This document shows, one piece after another, positions 36,280-45,000 of a stretch of 64,000 bases of DNA. A program made the position numbers and the translations under genes. The stretch comes from CAZQFV01 sp964592645 (GTDB lineage Bacteria; Chloroflexota; Chloroflexia; DTKN01): positions 228,978 through 292,977 of the forward strand of contig CAZQFV010000001.1 of assembly GCA_964592645.1 (NCBI GenBank). The letters are read 5' to 3'. Each line of letters begins with the position of its first letter. The stretch's first letter is position 1. The notes under the pieces were generated by a model. That model made no database searches. It saw only the letters and a program-made list of their open reading frames with translations, and was not told the DNA's origin.

Positions 36280-36642
36280 ATGGCTGTGAAGGCCCAGCGA
36301 GGACAGCTCAGCCAGGCGGAGACCGCGGAGGAGAAGGAGCGCCTGGAACGGGAGTTGAGCGAGGCCGTTGTCGAGTTGGCCGCCCTCGAGGAGCGCCTGG
36401 AGGAACGGGGCGACTACAGCCTCGGCGAGGGCGATCCGGCCATTCATACGTGGGAACTGAACCTGGCCCTGTACCAGCGCATGCGGGAGAAGGTCGATTC
36501 GTTGCGCGCGGCGCTGGCGCGCATCGCCGCCGGCACCTATGGCGTCTGCCAGCGCTGCGGGGCACGCATCGACCGGGCTCGCCTGGAGATTGTCCCGGAC
36601 GCCGGCCTGTGCATCAAGTGCGCCCGCCAGGGAGGGGAATGA
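36280..36642 (+). CDS. DksA/TraR-type zinc finger protein
   Basis: Protein of 120 residues. A long charged coiled-coil helix pair (about 10-80) is followed by the C4 zinc finger CQRCG-x15-CIKC near the C-terminus. This is the DksA/TraR layout. Family members insert the coiled coil into the RNA polymerase secondary channel and adjust transcription, often with ppGpp. ATG at 36280 has AGGAGG 5 bases upstream. It starts 34 nt after the S1-protein stop, so both are probably on one transcript from 34607. Confidence 0.88.
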   Translation: MAVKAQRGQLSQAETAEEKERLERELSEAVVELAALEERLEERGDYSLGEGDPAIHTWELNLALYQRMREKVDSLRAALARIAAGTYGVCQRCGARIDRARLEIVPDAGLCIKCARQGGE

Positions 36643-36643
36643 T

Positions 36644-36659
36644 CGTAGGGGGCCCTACG
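36644..36659. terminator. Short convergent hairpin
   Basis: CGTAGG (36644-36649) pairs with CCTACG (36654-36659) around a GGGC loop, directly between the DksA-like stop and the stop of the converging HhH gene. There is no U-run, so its strength is uncertain. Confidence 0.45.
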
Positions 36660-36969
36660 GCATCCGGGCCGCGGCCTGTCCAACCCAGTCGTCTCGGCGG
36701 ATGCGCCAGAGGGGCAACCCGCAGCGTTCGGCCACCTCTTCAGGGGTCAGGCGGGCCAGGTCGGCATAGGTACGGATGCCGGCCTGTTGCAGTTGCTGGG
36801 CAAAGACCGGCCCCACGCCCCGCAGGGATACCAGGTCGTCGGGGGGGCAGACGGCGGGGGCCTTCTGGGCCGACAGGGTCGCCGGGCGACGCCAGAAGTA
36901 GTGCTGGTACAGCCAGGCCAGGAGCCCCCCCAGGATCATGCCCAGGACAAATCCTTTGAAGAAACGCAT
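36655..36969 (-). CDS. Small membrane protein with helix-hairpin-helix domain
   Basis: Protein of 104 residues. An N-terminal membrane helix (FVLGMILGGLLAWLYQHYF, about 6-24) is followed by a short linker. A helix-hairpin-helix unit follows: DDLVSLRGVGPVFAQQLQQA and YADLARLTPEEVAERCGL, of the type seen in DUF4332-like and other HhH_5 proteins. HhH units usually contact DNA or protein, and the role at the membrane is not known. ATG at 36969 follows GGGAGGTGG; the promoter is at 37025-37053. Confidence 0.78.
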   Translation of the reverse strand: MRFFKGFVLGMILGGLLAWLYQHYFWRRPATLSAQKAPAVCPPDDLVSLRGVGPVFAQQLQQAGIRTYADLARLTPEEVAERCGLPLWRIRRDDWVGQAAARMP

Positions 36970-37024
36970 CGCGCCACCTCCCGAGTCCGCCAACCCACCG
37001 GCCGGCGGGACCGTTTGTAGAGCC

Positions 37025-37053
37025 ATTCTACTACATCTCGACCCGCGGGGCAA
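37025..37053 (-). promoter_or_regulatory. Promoter for the HhH membrane protein gene
   Basis: On the minus strand: TTGCCC (37053-37048), a 17-bp spacer and TAGAAT (37030-37025), 56 bp from the start codon. Confidence 0.6.
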
Positions 37054-37125
37054 CCCGGCATCGTTCTTGTGCCGGTTCAGCTACGCCGTCGCCGAAAAAG
37101 GCTGCCGGCATGTGAGGGAGACGCC

Positions 37126-37917
37126 TTGTCCGCGCTGAAGAAGGTTCCCCTCCGGATACTGCTCCCGCTCGGCCTGCTGTTCGCCGGGTGGGTTCTTTTC
37201 CCACTGCTGGCCGGTGAGGGGCTCGGCTTCTGGGGGGCGGGGGTCTGCCACCGCATCGTGGAGCGCTCCTTTGTCGTCGACGGGGAACAACTGCCGCTAT
37301 GTGTCCGCTGCACGGGCATCTACCTGGGGTTCCTGAGCACAGTGGTTGTGTCGTTCCTCCGCGGCCGGCGGCGGCCGGCCGGCCTGCCCCCCCTGGGCAT
37401 CACCATCCTGCTGGGCCTCTTCCTGGCCGCCGTTGGGCTGGACGGCCTGAACTCGTACATGGCCCTCTTTCCCGGCCTGCCCCACCTCTATGAGCCGCAC
37501 CACGCCCTGCGTCTGCTCACCGGGACGTTGGAGGGCGTCGCCCTGGCGGCCTTCCTCTGGCCTGTGCTGCACGCCTCCCTCTGGCAGACGCCCCAGGAAC
37601 AGCGCAGCATCCCGAACCTGCGCGAGTTGGGCCTTGTCCTGCTTGTCGCCTTGGGCCTCGGCGCGCTGGCCTACTGGCACCCACCGCTGTCCTTCTATCC
37701 CCTGGCCCTTCTCAGCTTGGCCGGTATCTTCCTGGCCATGGGCACGCTAGGCACCATGCTCGTGGCGGTGATCGCCGGCCGGCTGGGGAAGGTGACCACC
37801 TGGGGCCAGGCGCTGTGCCTCTTCGCCTGGGGTTCCCTGGTGGCCCTCTTGGAGATGGCCGCCCTGTCCTGGGTACGCTACGCCCTGCTGGGATCGTTCT
37901 CCTTCTCGCTGCCCTAG
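37126..37917 (+). CDS. DUF2085 family membrane protein
   Basis: Protein of 263 residues with about seven hydrophobic helices. The N-terminal part carries GVCHRIVERSF and LPLCVRCTGIYLGFL, the Cys/His/Arg pattern that defines DUF2085 (function unknown; the CxRC pair could bind a metal). TTG at 37126 is preferred because GAGGGAG lies 5 bases upstream. The frame is open further up (ATG at 37069) but without a ribosome site, and that would put a basic non-conserved stretch before the first helix. Confidence 0.82.
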   Translation: MSALKKVPLRILLPLGLLFAGWVLFPLLAGEGLGFWGAGVCHRIVERSFVVDGEQLPLCVRCTGIYLGFLSTVVVSFLRGRRRPAGLPPLGITILLGLFLAAVGLDGLNSYMALFPGLPHLYEPHHALRLLTGTLEGVALAAFLWPVLHASLWQTPQEQRSIPNLRELGLVLLVALGLGALAYWHPPLSFYPLALLSLAGIFLAMGTLGTMLVAVIAGRLGKVTTWGQALCLFAWGSLVALLEMAALSWVRYALLGSFSFSLP

Positions 37918-37967
37918 CCCTGCCCCCACCACCTCCCCAAAGAATGTGCCGGGGACGCCGGGATGAG

Positions 37968-37998
37968 CACCGATGCGGTGTCTCGTCATTTCTTTTTC
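37968..37998 (+). terminator. Possible weak intrinsic terminator
   Basis: CACCG (37968-37972) with CGGTG (37976-37980), a 3-base loop, followed by a T-rich run to 37998. It lies about 50 bp after the DUF2085 stop and before the next promoter. The stem is only 5 bp, so this is tentative. Confidence 0.35.
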
Positions 37999-38042
37999 AC
38001 ACTAAACGTATAGTACTCGCACAAATTTCCGACCAAATATAC

Positions 38043-38071
38043 TTGACAAAACGGAAAACGTGTGGTATAAT
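38043..38071 (+). promoter_or_regulatory. Consensus promoter for the Asp-box protein gene
   Basis: TTGACA (38043-38048), exactly 17 bp, TATAAT (38066-38071), with an extended TG. This is the closest match to the sigma-70 consensus in the window, set in unusually AT-rich DNA (about 37985-38071). A GGGAA/TTCCC hairpin (38092-38107) lies just before the ribosome site. Confidence 0.85.
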
Positions 38072-38121
38072 AGCGGCCAACAGGGAGTTCCGGGAAGTTG
38101 TATTCCCAAGGGAGGTGCGCA

Positions 38122-39174
38122 ATGCGTGGTACGGTTCTTGTCAGCCTGGCTTTGTTGTTGCTGGGGGCTATCGTCCTGGCTCCGCCGGAGGGGAAAACCC
38201 GGCCGCTGTGGTGGTCTACGGCTCTCGCCGCCGAGGGGGAGGGGGGAGCCGCCTTCACCGTGCTGGCGGTGCCGACAGGGCCGGTGGGGGCGGTGGCCGC
38301 GGCGCCCCAAGACGCCTTGACCCTCTACCTGGGCGGGGCGGAGGGCCTCTTCCGCTCCACCGACGGGGGGGAGACCTGGGATTGCCTGAGCCAGGAGCTG
38401 CGCTATCCGCACGTCCTGCTGGTCGACCCGGCGGCCCCGGCGCGGCTCTACGCGGCGCGGCGCGACCTGGCCTCGTTCCTGCCGCTGCCCGGCGTCTACC
38501 GCTCCGACGACGGCGGCTACACCTGGAAGCGCCAGCTAAACGGTCTCGGCGAGGAGCGCATCTTTTCCCTGGCCCTCGATCCCCGGCACCCGGGCACGCT
38601 GTACGCCGGTAGCTGGGCCGGCCGCATCTATCGGACCGCCGACGGCGGCGAGCGTTGGCAGCCTGTCCCCTCGGGGGTGCTGCGCCCCTGTCCGACCTGT
38701 AGCCCCTCCACGGTCGGCCAACTCCTGGTGGACCCGCGCGATGGAGCGCTCTACGCCCTGGAGACGCAAGGCGGCACCTTTCGCTCGACCGATGGCGGAA
38801 AAAGCTGGACGCAGATCAACGCCGACAGCGGCTGGCTGGCGCTGGATGCGCAGCGCGGCGACCTCTACCTGGCCGGCCGCCGGCTGCAGCGCTCGACCGA
38901 CGGCGGGAAAAGCTGGGCCGACCTGAGCGCCGGCCTGCCCTTTAGCCCGGCCACCGGCTCCTATATCGCCTTCTGGGTCGGGGTGAACCCCAGTCCCCTG
39001 GTGCTGTACACCCGCTACCACCGCTCCACGGACGGCGGGGCCACCTGGGAACCGCTTGAGGTCCCGGCCTCTTTTGTCCCCCGGCTGCTGCTGCCAGCAG
39101 AATCGCCGGCGATCTATGGTTCGGTGAACGGACAGGCCGGCCGCTACCGGGAAACGGGGAACGACACTCCCTGA
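38122..39174 (+). CDS. Exported Asp-box (BNR) beta-propeller protein
   Basis: Protein of 350 residues. An N-terminal hydrophobic stretch (LVSLALLLLGAIVLAP) looks like a signal peptide or anchor, with a possible cut near ALAA. Six Asp-box motifs of the form S-x-D-G-G-x-x-W follow at even spacing (STDGGETW, SDDGGYTW, TADGGERW, STDGGKSW twice, STDGGATW), which predicts a sialidase- or YCF48-type propeller. No catalytic residues can be assigned; such proteins often bind glycans or other proteins at the cell surface. ATG at 38122 follows GGGAGGTG. Its consensus promoter suggests high expression. Confidence 0.83.
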   Translation: MRGTVLVSLALLLLGAIVLAPPEGKTRPLWWSTALAAEGEGGAAFTVLAVPTGPVGAVAAAPQDALTLYLGGAEGLFRSTDGGETWDCLSQELRYPHVLLVDPAAPARLYAARRDLASFLPLPGVYRSDDGGYTWKRQLNGLGEERIFSLALDPRHPGTLYAGSWAGRIYRTADGGERWQPVPSGVLRPCPTCSPSTVGQLLVDPRDGALYALETQGGTFRSTDGGKSWTQINADSGWLALDAQRGDLYLAGRRLQRSTDGGKSWADLSAGLPFSPATGSYIAFWVGVNPSPLVLYTRYHRSTDGGATWEPLEVPASFVPRLLLPAESPAIYGSVNGQAGRYRETGNDTP

Positions 39175-39540
39175 GCGGCGGCTCGGGGCCATCGCTGATT
39201 CGATCGTGGAGGGAAAGATGAGACCACCAGCCGTGCCCTTGCCTGAATCGGCCCGTCCCGTCCGCTGGCTCCAGGGCGAGTCCCTGCTCCGCACCTACCT
39301 GGCCCAACGGGACCACTGCCTGGACCTTTTCTGTCGCGCGCGGGCCCCCATGCTGCCGGATCACCCAGGACAAAGCGGCCCGGAGGTGAGCCTGGGCGGC
39401 CGCCGGCCCGCCGCGGCCAGGCCCAGCCCATCGCCGGACCACGGCCAGAGTCCCTTGGGCTGAACACAAAGACCCCAAAATACGAAAAGCTGCCGGTTGT
39501 ATGAAAGACGCAAAAAGAGGTTTCCAGAGAGGAGCAGGCG
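39175..39540. other. Interval between the two propeller genes
   Basis: Holds one small candidate gene (next entry). The last 75 bp are AT-richer, with CCCAAAATACGAAAAG and a poor -10-like TATGAA. I see no clear promoter or terminator. Confidence 0.4.
39218..39463 (+). CDS. Candidate small protein, 81 residues
   Basis: ATG at 39218 is preceded by GGAGGG at ideal spacing. The frame is open for 81 codons between the two propeller genes. The N-terminal half (PVRWLQGESLLRTYLAQRDH) is ordinary-looking; the C-terminal half is rich in Pro, Gly and Arg and looks less like a real fold. There is no recognised family, signal peptide or membrane helix. The good ribosome site is the main support. Confidence 0.35.
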   Translation: MRPPAVPLPESARPVRWLQGESLLRTYLAQRDHCLDLFCRARAPMLPDHPGQSGPEVSLGGRRPAAARPSPSPDHGQSPLG

Positions 39541-41838
39541 ATGAAAGAGCAGCGCTGGCACAGTCGATGGCTCGGAATGGTCTTCTGGAGCACGCTCGTG
39601 GGGATCGGCATGGTCCTGCTGCTGGCGGTGGCCATGGTCCAGGGAGTTGTGGAGGGGAGCGGCCGGCCGGCCGGCCGAGGCGGTCCCTCCTTCACCGGGG
39701 GAGGGCCGCAGTCCTACCGGCCGGCCGGCGGGATCTCGCTCGGCCCGGGGATTGGGGCTCGCCCCGCGGACCTGGCCCCCGATCCCCGGAGTCCATGGGC
39801 CTATGTGGCAAACTCCGGAAGCGGCGATATCTCGGTCCTTAGCGGCACGACGGCGGTCGCCAACATCTTTGTCGGCGGCGCGCCCTACCTGGTGCGGGTC
39901 AGCCCAACGGACGGCAGGGCCTACATCGCCGGCGCGCTGGACGGGCGGCTGCTCCTATTGGAGCAGACGGCCGTCGTCGGTTCCGTGGACGTCGGGGGCA
40001 ACCCCACCGCCATGGTCTTTCAACCGGCCACCGGCTACGCCTACCTGGCCTTCCCGGAGCAGGATGCCGTCGCCGTGCTGAGCGGCACGCAGGTTCTGGC
40101 GCGCATCCCCGTCGCGGGCGGGCCGGGCGTTTTGGCGGCGGACCCACTGCGTCCCTGGGTCTATGTGGGGCGCGCCCAGTCCGACTTGCTGGCCGTTCTC
40201 AGCGGCACGGCGGTGCTCACCGACGTCGTCGTGGGGGCGCCGGCCAGGGCGATCGCCGTGGCCGGCGACACCGGCTGGGCCTATGTCGTGGCCGGCCGGC
40301 AGGTCGTCGTCGTCAGCGGCACCGCCGCCCTGGCGGCGATCCCCCTCGAAGGGGATCTCGGCGACCTGGCCTGGAACCCGAGCAACGGCTATGTCTATGT
40401 CAGCCGGTGGCAAGAGCCCATGGCGGTGATCAGCGGCACCGCGCTCTTTGCCCAAGCCGGTTCCTTCCATTTCGGCGGGCGGGTGGCGGTGGGCAAGGGC
40501 GGGCTGGTCTATGTCGCCGATGCCCTGGAGTTTTCCGAGTGGGTTCAGGTGGTGCGCGTCACCGAGACGCTCGCCTTCTTCCGTACCCCGGGCGATGTGT
40601 TGGCGGCGAGCCCCGCCACCGGCCTGGTCTATGCCACCGCGCCGAGGTTTTTGGGGAATGGGCAGGTCGCCGCTTTCGACGGGGTGACGGAGACACTCAT
40701 CGGGCCGGCGCCGCAGATCGTGGAGGTGGAGGTCCATCCGAGGGACGGGTCGGTCTACTTGGGGACATGGCAGTACCAGGAGGCGGTCTACGATGGGGCC
40801 GGCGGTGTGCTCTCGTCAGCCCGGCCGGCCTGGCCCCCCGTGCCGTCCGGCGCGGCCGCTCCGGATGGCGCCGTCGGGCAGGTTTTCGTGCTCAGCGGGA
40901 CGGAGGTGCTCGGGCCGATCGAGGTGGGTCCCACGCTCTGGTCCATGGCCGTCCACCCGCAGACCGGCCTGGTCTATGTGTCGCTCGGTCCCAACGGAAT
41001 CGCGATCCTGGACGGGACCACCTTGACGGTCACTCTCCCGGTGGAGGGCGGCGGCTGCGCGGACGGGATCGTCGTGCAGCCCCGTTCCGGCCTGGTCTAT
41101 GTAGGCGACCACTGCCTGGGCCGGCTCTATGTGCTCGCCGGGACGGGGCTGGTGGCGACGCTGCCCCTGGCGCCTCACTCCCAGGGTTACCTCCTCTCGG
41201 CCAACCCGTCCAACGGGTATGTCTACGTCGCCGAGGGCATGGGGAACGGCCTGACGGTGGTCAGCGGGACGCAGGTGCTCCGGGAGTTTCCCCTTTGTCC
41301 CGCACCGGAAACCTGCATCTCCTGGGGAATGGACAGCGCGCCGGACACAGGTCTGACCTATGTGGCCGACGGGTCCCACGACCGCCTCTGGGTGGTCAGC
41401 GGCACGGCGGTCTACACCACGGTGGCCGTGCCCGCGCCGCAGGCGATCCGCGCCCATCCAACAAACGGGCTGGTCTACGCTGCCGCGGAGCGGGAGATGG
41501 TTGTCCTGCGCGGCCTGGACCCGTTGGCGACCCTCCCCGTGGCCGGGGCGTACCAGATGGCTGCCGGCCCGCGGCGGTCGTACCTGTTCTCGACAGAGTC
41601 CGAGCCCGGCCGGGTGCTCGTCTTTATCGGGACGCGCCTGGTGCAGCGCCTGGATACGGGGGCTCGCGGTGAATCGTTCGAGCTTGCCGTGGACGAGGTC
41701 TCGGGCCGGCTCTATGCCAGTTCGAACGCCTCCAGCTTGCTGATGCTGGAGGAGCACTTGCCCTACCGCTTCTTCCTGTTCTTGGTTCCGGTGGGGCCCC
41801 GTGCGGGAGGTAGCCCGATGCGTGCACCGTCCTGGTAG
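39541..41838 (+). CDS. Large exported YncE-like beta-propeller protein
   Basis: Protein of 765 residues. One hydrophobic helix at about 14-38 (signal/anchor) is followed by at least a dozen repeats of about 45 residues built around VLSGTxVLAxIPVGG then a PxTGxVYVA strand, the pattern of YncE/YVTN-type seven-bladed propellers. The length suggests two propellers in tandem. The C-terminus ends LPYRFFLFLVPVGPRAGG, close to the YLPLV-type tail of the beta-helix lipoprotein in this window. It probably sits at the cell surface; the ligand is unknown. ATG at 39541 has GAGGAG upstream. Confidence 0.82.
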   Translation: MKEQRWHSRWLGMVFWSTLVGIGMVLLLAVAMVQGVVEGSGRPAGRGGPSFTGGGPQSYRPAGGISLGPGIGARPADLAPDPRSPWAYVANSGSGDISVLSGTTAVANIFVGGAPYLVRVSPTDGRAYIAGALDGRLLLLEQTAVVGSVDVGGNPTAMVFQPATGYAYLAFPEQDAVAVLSGTQVLARIPVAGGPGVLAADPLRPWVYVGRAQSDLLAVLSGTAVLTDVVVGAPARAIAVAGDTGWAYVVAGRQVVVVSGTAALAAIPLEGDLGDLAWNPSNGYVYVSRWQEPMAVISGTALFAQAGSFHFGGRVAVGKGGLVYVADALEFSEWVQVVRVTETLAFFRTPGDVLAASPATGLVYATAPRFLGNGQVAAFDGVTETLIGPAPQIVEVEVHPRDGSVYLGTWQYQEAVYDGAGGVLSSARPAWPPVPSGAAAPDGAVGQVFVLSGTEVLGPIEVGPTLWSMAVHPQTGLVYVSLGPNGIAILDGTTLTVTLPVEGGGCADGIVVQPRSGLVYVGDHCLGRLYVLAGTGLVATLPLAPHSQGYLLSANPSNGYVYVAEGMGNGLTVVSGTQVLREFPLCPAPETCISWGMDSAPDTGLTYVADGSHDRLWVVSGTAVYTTVAVPAPQAIRAHPTNGLVYAAAEREMVVLRGLDPLATLPVAGAYQMAAGPRRSYLFSTESEPGRVLVFIGTRLVQRLDTGARGESFELAVDEVSGRLYASSNASSLLMLEEHLPYRFFLFLVPVGPRAGGSPMRAPSW

Positions 41839-42010
41839 GGGTGGGCTGGCCCTGCCCCGTAGCCGGGGCGACAAGGGCCGGGCGCAGCGCGGGGGGTGCC
41901 CCTACAGGTAGTGCAGGTCCGTGGCCGCATGCGCGGATCGGCATCCGGGATCCAGGGGAAGGGAGTCCCCGCTAGTCGAAGGAGTCTATCCGAGGGAAGG
42001 GAGGATTGCC

Positions 42011-45000
42011 ATGGAAAAGAGGATTCGGCGCGCCTTCTGCCTGTTCCTGCTGTGTATATTGGTCCTGGCCCCCGGCGGTGCCGCGCCGCCGGCCTCGGCC
42101 GCGGCCCCGGAGGAAGCGTCGGTAGAGGAAGCGGTCGCGGCAGGGGCCGGGCGGCGGGTGGGGGCCTATTTCTTCTACTGGTACGTCCTGCCCGATCAAA
42201 CCGAAATCTTGCCTGTGGACCGGTATATGGCCTTTGTCCCGCCCGGGGTGAGCGCCAAGGACCTGACCACGCACCTGTTTCCCTATCAGATTCCTTACCA
42301 GGGGGGCACCTACAACGCCGCCTACTACAACTCCACCGACCGACGCTGGTGGGAGTGGCAGTTCCGCGACATGGCCGAGGCCGGCCTGGATTTTGCCGTC
42401 CTCAATTCCTGGGATGGGACCACCTTCACCCGCCCCGAGGCGCGCATCGAGAACATCGGTCGGTATATCAACGCCGCCCTGGATACGCTGGGCCGGCCGC
42501 TGCAGGTCGCCCTCTACGACGATACGATCTCCGAGGTCTACCAGTGGAACCTGCGCGTGCGCGGGAGCCTGCCGCCGGCAGAGTGCATGCCGCCCACCGC
42601 CCCCGGCTGTGAACAGTATCGCATGCCGCTGAGCGACTCGGCGAACTGGCAGTACTTTTACGACAAGATGGACGCCTTTTACGGCGCCGTCAACCGGGTC
42701 CACTGGGCCACGCTGGACGGCCGGCGTGTGGACCAGGGCGGCCGCGTGCTGATCCTGATGCACCAGGGAGAGGGGTACTTCCGCGACATCGTCGGCGGAG
42801 GGACGCGCTATGCGGCCCGCCTCTTCTGTTCTATGAAGAAGCATTGGATGGAACGCTTCGCCGGTCCGCCTCCCTTCCTGCTCCCCAACGGCACCTGGGG
42901 GCTGTGGGGAGCCGGCGATCCGGCCTTGCAGCAGCCGGCGCGCTGCAGTTCCGTCGGCATCGAGGTCCCCGGCGACCCCTATATCATCGACGGCTGGTCG
43001 GCCTACGGCATGGCCAACGGCGGGGTCTGCACGAACCCGGCCTATCCCGGCGTCTGCCTCTTTCCTTACACCACCGACGCCTGCCGCACCACGGCTTACA
43101 TCGGCCCCGGTGTGGACCTGTTCCTCGGCTCGACTACCTGCGCCTACAGCGGCCCCTACGGGGGCGAAGGGCCGAACTATCGCCCCTACTATAACGCGCG
43201 TTGGTGGTCCCTGGAGGGCGAGACCCTGGGCTACTGCGACGACGGCCGCTGCCAGGATCGTTTCTACTTCCAGAGTTGGAGCATCGTCGCCGCAGCCGAA
43301 CCGCCGGTGGATCTGGTCGTCATCGAGAGCTGGAACGAGCTGGCCGAGGGCAGCTCGATCGGCAAACTGGTCAACTATGTCGCCCCGGACTTGATGCTCG
43401 GCGGGGGGCCCCCAGTCCCGCCGCTCACTTTCATTCAGAACCCCTACCATGAATCTCCGTGGAGCCCCTGGTTCTGGATCTTTCGCAGCCGCGACCTCAT
43501 CGCCCAGTGGCGCGGCGAGGTGCCGGGGATCGCGGTGCCGGTGGACGACCCCGACTTGCTACCCGGCTGGTCCCGTGACCAGGGCAACCTGGGGCGGTGG
43601 TTCTACGGCAGCGGGTTTCACTATGCCCTGGAGAACGCGGCGTCGGCCCCTGTCTCCTGGATGGCCCTACTGCCCCAGGACGGCTACTATGACGTCTACG
43701 CCTACTGGCCTCAGGTACTGGGCGCCACCGAGGAGGCCCCCTATACCGTACACCATGCGTTGGGCGCCTCCGTGGTGCATATCGACCAATCGCGCTACTG
43801 GGATGCCGGCGGCTGGGCTTTCCTGGGGCGGTATCCCTTCCGCGGCGGAGGGCTGTACGGGCGCGTGGTCCTGTCCAACCAGGTCCAGAACCCGCAGGGC
43901 CGGTACGTCCTGGCCGACGCCGTGCGCTTTGTCTACCGCGCCCCTTGGGTGCGGCCGGCGCTGCCGCCGCGGACCTTTCTCGCGGTGGTCCTCAAAAACC
44001 GGCGCCTGTCAGCGGCGGGTTGGGACGCCGCCCCGCCGGCCGCCGCCTCTCCCCCGTCCCGCCCGGACGGCTACCCGGTCCCTACCATCGTCCCCCCGCC
44101 CAGCCCGACGCCCTCGCCCAGCCCCACCCCGCCCCCGCCCGACTGCACGCCGCCGCAGTCCCGCGTGACGCATCTGCCGGCCTTTGTCAACCAGGTGGGA
44201 TTCTGGGTCTCCTGGACCTCGTCCGACGAGGGCGCCGGCGTGGCCCGCATCCAGGTCCAGGCCCGCGACGGCGCCGCCGGCCCCTGGCAAGACTGGCTGC
44301 CCTATGCCGGCGACATGGCCCTCTACGAACCGGCCGTGGAAGGGCACACCTACTACTTCCGCAGCCGGGCCGTCGATTGGGCCGGCAATGTCGAATCCTG
44401 GCCGCTCCTGCCAGATGCATCGACCACCGTCGACCTCAGCCCGCCCACCTCCCAGGTCGAGGCCCTGGCCCCCTACCAGCGCGCCGCTTTCCTCGTGCGG
44501 TGGGCCGGCCAGGACAACCTCTCCGGCGTGGCAGCCTACGACCTGCAGTACTGTGTCGACAGTTGCAACCTGACCCGCAGCGTATGGCACAACTGGCTGA
44601 CGGCGACGCCGCAGACCGCGGCCGAGTTCTCCGCCGTGGAGGAGGGGCACACCTACTACTTCCGCAGCCGGGCGCGCGACCTGGCCGGCAACGTCGAAGA
44701 CTGGCCCAAGGTGCCCGACGCCTTTACGACGCTGGACGCCTCGCCGCCGAACTCGGCGGTGGCCATCCTGCCGCCCTACAGCCGTAGTCCCTTTGTCGTG
44801 ACCTGGAGCGGGCAGGACGGGCTCTCGGGCGTGGCCGACTACGACCTGCAGTTCTGCCGGGCCCACTGCGCCGAGCCGAGCCGCGCCATGTGGATCGACT
44901 GGCTTCTCGGCGTCACGACGACCCAGGCCCTCTTCCAGGGCGACGATGGGACGGTCTTTTTCCGCAGCCGGGCCCGCGACCGCGCCGGCAACCTGGAGCC